DNA of 7,622 nt from Acidimicrobiales bacterium (lineage in GTDB: Bacteria > Actinomycetota > Acidimicrobiia > Acidimicrobiales > RAAP-2), in the NCBI GenBank assembly GCA_017882985.1, contig JADGOK010000030.1, positions 1 through 7,622 on the forward strand, in the 5' to 3' direction. The position numbers were made by a program, and so were the translations under genes. This document shows, one piece after another, positions 6,435 to 7,622 of this stretch. How positions within the stretch are numbered: the stretch's first letter is position 1; each line of letters starts with the position of its first letter. The notes below the pieces were generated by a model. That model worked only from the letters and a program-made list of their open reading frames with translations. It searched no databases and was not told the origin of the DNA.

Positions 6435-7021
6435 TGTCGCGCACCGAGGAGGATTTCGAGCTCGAGCTGCGCTCGCTGCCCGGCGTGATGAACGTGGGCA
6501 TCAGCCACCGTGACAACGGTGACGTGGAGGTCGTAACCCTCGTGGTCTCGGGACAAGACTCGACGACGACACGCGGCGTCGCTTCCCAGATCGCGAGCCT
6601 TTACTACCCCGACGCCGTGGTGATTGTCGACGACGCGAAGAACGCGTTGGCGCCACGCGAGGGTGAGGGCCTGCGCGTCGCGCTGGTCCGCGCTGACTTC
6701 AACGCCTCCGACGGCGTGTGCGAGGTTCAGTTGAGCTACGCGGGACGCCCCGGCGTCGGTCGAGCCGGCAGCGGACCACTCATCGGTGGTGCGGAAGCGA
6801 CGTTGGCCGCGTTGCGCGATCTCGGCTTCAATATCCCGTTCTCGTTGATGGCGGTCGTCAATGTCGCAACGGTCAACAATTGGCCGGTCATCGTGACGTT
6901 GCGGTCGCTCTCGGATGACGCCTACCGATTCGGAATCGCCGAGTCCGACGAGGATCTCGTCTCGGCCGCCCGAGCGACCCTTGACGCACTGAACCGTTTC
7001 CTTTCCGGACTCGAAGGTTAG
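6431..7021 (+). CDS. Unrecognised two-part protein in the cyclic-di-GMP operon; C-terminal half LeuA-dimer-domain-like in pattern
   Basis: This 196-residue protein is not one I can name. The ATG overlaps the previous stop (ATGA); a second ATG follows at 6434. The purine run AAGAAGGG (6411-6418) is 12 bases upstream. Residues about 6-68 contain 'LRSLPGVMNVGIS', a 'DVEVVTLVVS' strand, a helix and a 'AVVIVDD' strand, an order that fits a small alpha-beta (ferredoxin-like) domain. Residues about 80-193 hold two copies of strand-strand-glycine turn-helix: 'CEVQLSYAGRPGVGRAGSGP' then 'AEATLAALRDLG', and later 'VIVTLRS', 'RFGIAESDEDLVSAARATL', 'DALNRFL'. That GxGxGP-helix then stDxxxAAxxAxxxALNR layout is what the allosteric dimer domain of 2-isopropylmalate synthase looks like. 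The comparison is by eye only. No catalytic motif, signal peptide or membrane segment is visible. Tight coupling to two cyclic-di-GMP genes suggests a sensory, adaptor or effector role, which is inference. Confidence 0.85.
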   Translation: MMSRTEEDFELELRSLPGVMNVGISHRDNGDVEVVTLVVSGQDSTTTRGVASQIASLYYPDAVVIVDDAKNALAPREGEGLRVALVRADFNASDGVCEVQLSYAGRPGVGRAGSGPLIGGAEATLAALRDLGFNIPFSLMAVVNVATVNNWPVIVTLRSLSDDAYRFGIAESDEDLVSAARATLDALNRFLSGLEG

Positions 7022-7088
7022 AGCCGGTCCCCTCCGCGCAGCTACGCCGAGTGCGAACGAGTGAGGCGTTGCATCGGTGCGGTGACAG

Positions 7089-7094
7089 TATCGT
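7089..7094 (+). promoter_or_regulatory. -10 box of a probable leaderless promoter
   Basis: TATCGT fits the actinobacterial TANNNT -10 pattern and ends six bases before the ATG at 7101, which would place the transcription start on or next to that codon. No ribosome site precedes the ATG, as expected of a leaderless message. No convincing -35 box is present; GCGTTG at 7066-7071 is at the right distance but matches poorly. Confidence 0.4.
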
Positions 7095-7100
7095 GGACGC

Positions 7101-7400
7101 ATGCAGTTGGACGTCTACCGGAGTTGTTCGCGCCAGGAGAAGCGAGAGGTACTGAACGCCTTTTGGCGATCGTCGAGCCATCCGTCGTCACGAATCAACC
7201 AGGCCGCCCTCCAGTACGGCCCCTTCGCCGCATGGTGCCTGTTCGTCGTCGTTCTCGAGGTCGTGCCCTTGCTGGCGGTGTCGATCAACCGGGGCTACGT
7301 GTGGAGTTGGCTCTTCGGTGCGTTCGAGGCGGTCGCCCTTCTCTCTCTTTGGTGGTCCGTCGTTCGCCTGCGTGCGTTGCAGTCGCTCTCGGCGCACTGA
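7101..7400 (+). CDS. Small protein with two membrane helices
   Basis: A 99-residue protein of unknown function. The first 40 residues are polar and basic ('RSCSRQEKREVLNAFWRSSS'). Two hydrophobic stretches follow, about 42-62 and 67-88, separated by a short SINRG turn, and a basic tail RLRALQ closes the chain. The hairpin of two helices with basic residues on both ends suggests N- and C-termini in the cytoplasm. It is separated from the upstream operon by 79 bp and has its own promoter candidate, so it may be an independent gene. Overlapping frames on both strands are rich in Arg and Pro and lack such order, which supports this frame. No family recognised. Confidence 0.7.
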   Translation: MQLDVYRSCSRQEKREVLNAFWRSSSHPSSRINQAALQYGPFAAWCLFVVVLEVVPLLAVSINRGYVWSWLFGAFEAVALLSLWWSVVRLRALQSLSAH

Positions 7401-7622
7401 ACGAGTTCGTCGCGCTGCGTACCCGGCGCAAAGAGGGACGAGCAGGCGTGTTCACTCGTCTTCGCGTCGGTACGGTGCCGAGGGTCGAATGGACCTAGGG
7501 CCCTAACTCGTGCAGCGGGGCCTTCGATAGCATCTACTTGATACCCCGATTTCATCGTGGGACCGATGCCGGTCTGACGTCGACGAGCGAGAGAGGGGTC
7601 CGTTTCACGAAAGGTGTGTTGT
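7401..7622 (+). other. Terminal spacer, no supported gene
   Basis: I see no open frame here with protein-like composition and no RNA gene. Visible items are a perfect 10-bp palindrome TAGGGCCCTA (7496-7505), too tight to be a hairpin; a TAGCAT hexamer (7527-7532) that could serve as a -10 box; a purine run GAGAGAGGGG (7589-7598); and the closing GAAAGGTGTGTTGT (7609-7622). The last may be the leader and first start bases of a gene running out of the window. Confidence 0.4.
7609..7622 (+). repeat. 14-bp direct repeat of bases 83-96
   Basis: GAAAGGTGTGTTGT here is identical to 83-96, where it forms the ribosome site, spacer and first two bases of the proposed GTG start of the fusion gene. A 14-base match somewhere in a window of this size is only mildly unexpected, so the reading as a shared translation-start context is tentative. 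Confidence 0.4.

Noticed and set aside
7038..7072. Possible hairpin after the 196-residue gene (ACGCC with GGCGT).
   Set aside because: It is a five-pair stem with a 16-base loop and no T run, too weak to call a terminator.
7061..7498. A 145-codon + strand frame overlapping the small membrane protein.
   Set aside because: It is Arg/Pro/Val-rich with no hydrophobic or domain pattern. The 99-residue frame has two clean membrane helices and a better promoter position.
83..7622. Repeat at both ends as evidence of a circular molecule.
   Set aside because: The match is 14 bases, does not begin at base 1, and flanking bases differ; a short chance or functional match is the simpler reading.

Overview
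This is a GC-rich window with every gene on the + strand, tight packing and 4-nt stop/start overlaps. Codon use, GTG starts, a leaderless-looking promoter and the gene order point to an actinobacterium, perhaps one of the Acidimicrobiia-like lineages; that finer placement is an impression. There is no sign of IS elements, phage, CRISPR or RNA genes.

Layout. (1) 95-3013 encodes a very large protein that reads as three enzymes in one chain: an N-terminal GNAT/LuxI-like acyltransferase-type domain, a central E1/ThiF-type adenylating domain, and a C-terminal FMN nitroreductase domain. Its last two thirds resemble the Mycobacterium tuberculosis Rv1355c family, called 'MoeY' in old annotations. (2) 3014-3243 is an AT-richer spacer carrying a hairpin just after the stop, a 20-bp near-perfect palindrome, a promoter candidate overlapping an inverted repeat, and a small hairpin that could hide the ribosome binding site of the next gene. 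(3) 3244-7021 is a three-gene operon joined by 4-nt overlaps. It holds a GAF-GAF-GGDEF-EAL protein (Rv1354c-like, with both cyclic-di-GMP synthesis and hydrolysis motifs intact), a second stand-alone diguanylate cyclase with a GAF-like N-terminus, and an unrecognised 196-residue protein. The C-terminal half of the latter resembles the allosteric dimer domain of 2-isopropylmalate synthase in pattern. (4) 7101-7400 encodes a 99-residue protein with two membrane helices, behind a probable leaderless promoter. (5) 7401-7622 has no gene that I can support, although the last bases may be the leader of a gene beyond the window.

How they may work together. The Rv1355c-like gene followed by the Rv1354c-like gene on the same strand is also the order of transcription in M. 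tuberculosis, so the link between the E1-nitroreductase enzyme and cyclic-di-GMP turnover appears to be conserved. My inference is that the fusion enzyme makes or modifies an unidentified small acylated or amino-acid-derived molecule, and that the GAF domains, and possibly the 196-residue protein, let the cell convert a ligand or redox state into a cyclic-di-GMP change. The enzyme's substrate, the GAF ligands and the role of the 196-residue protein cannot be read from the sequence.
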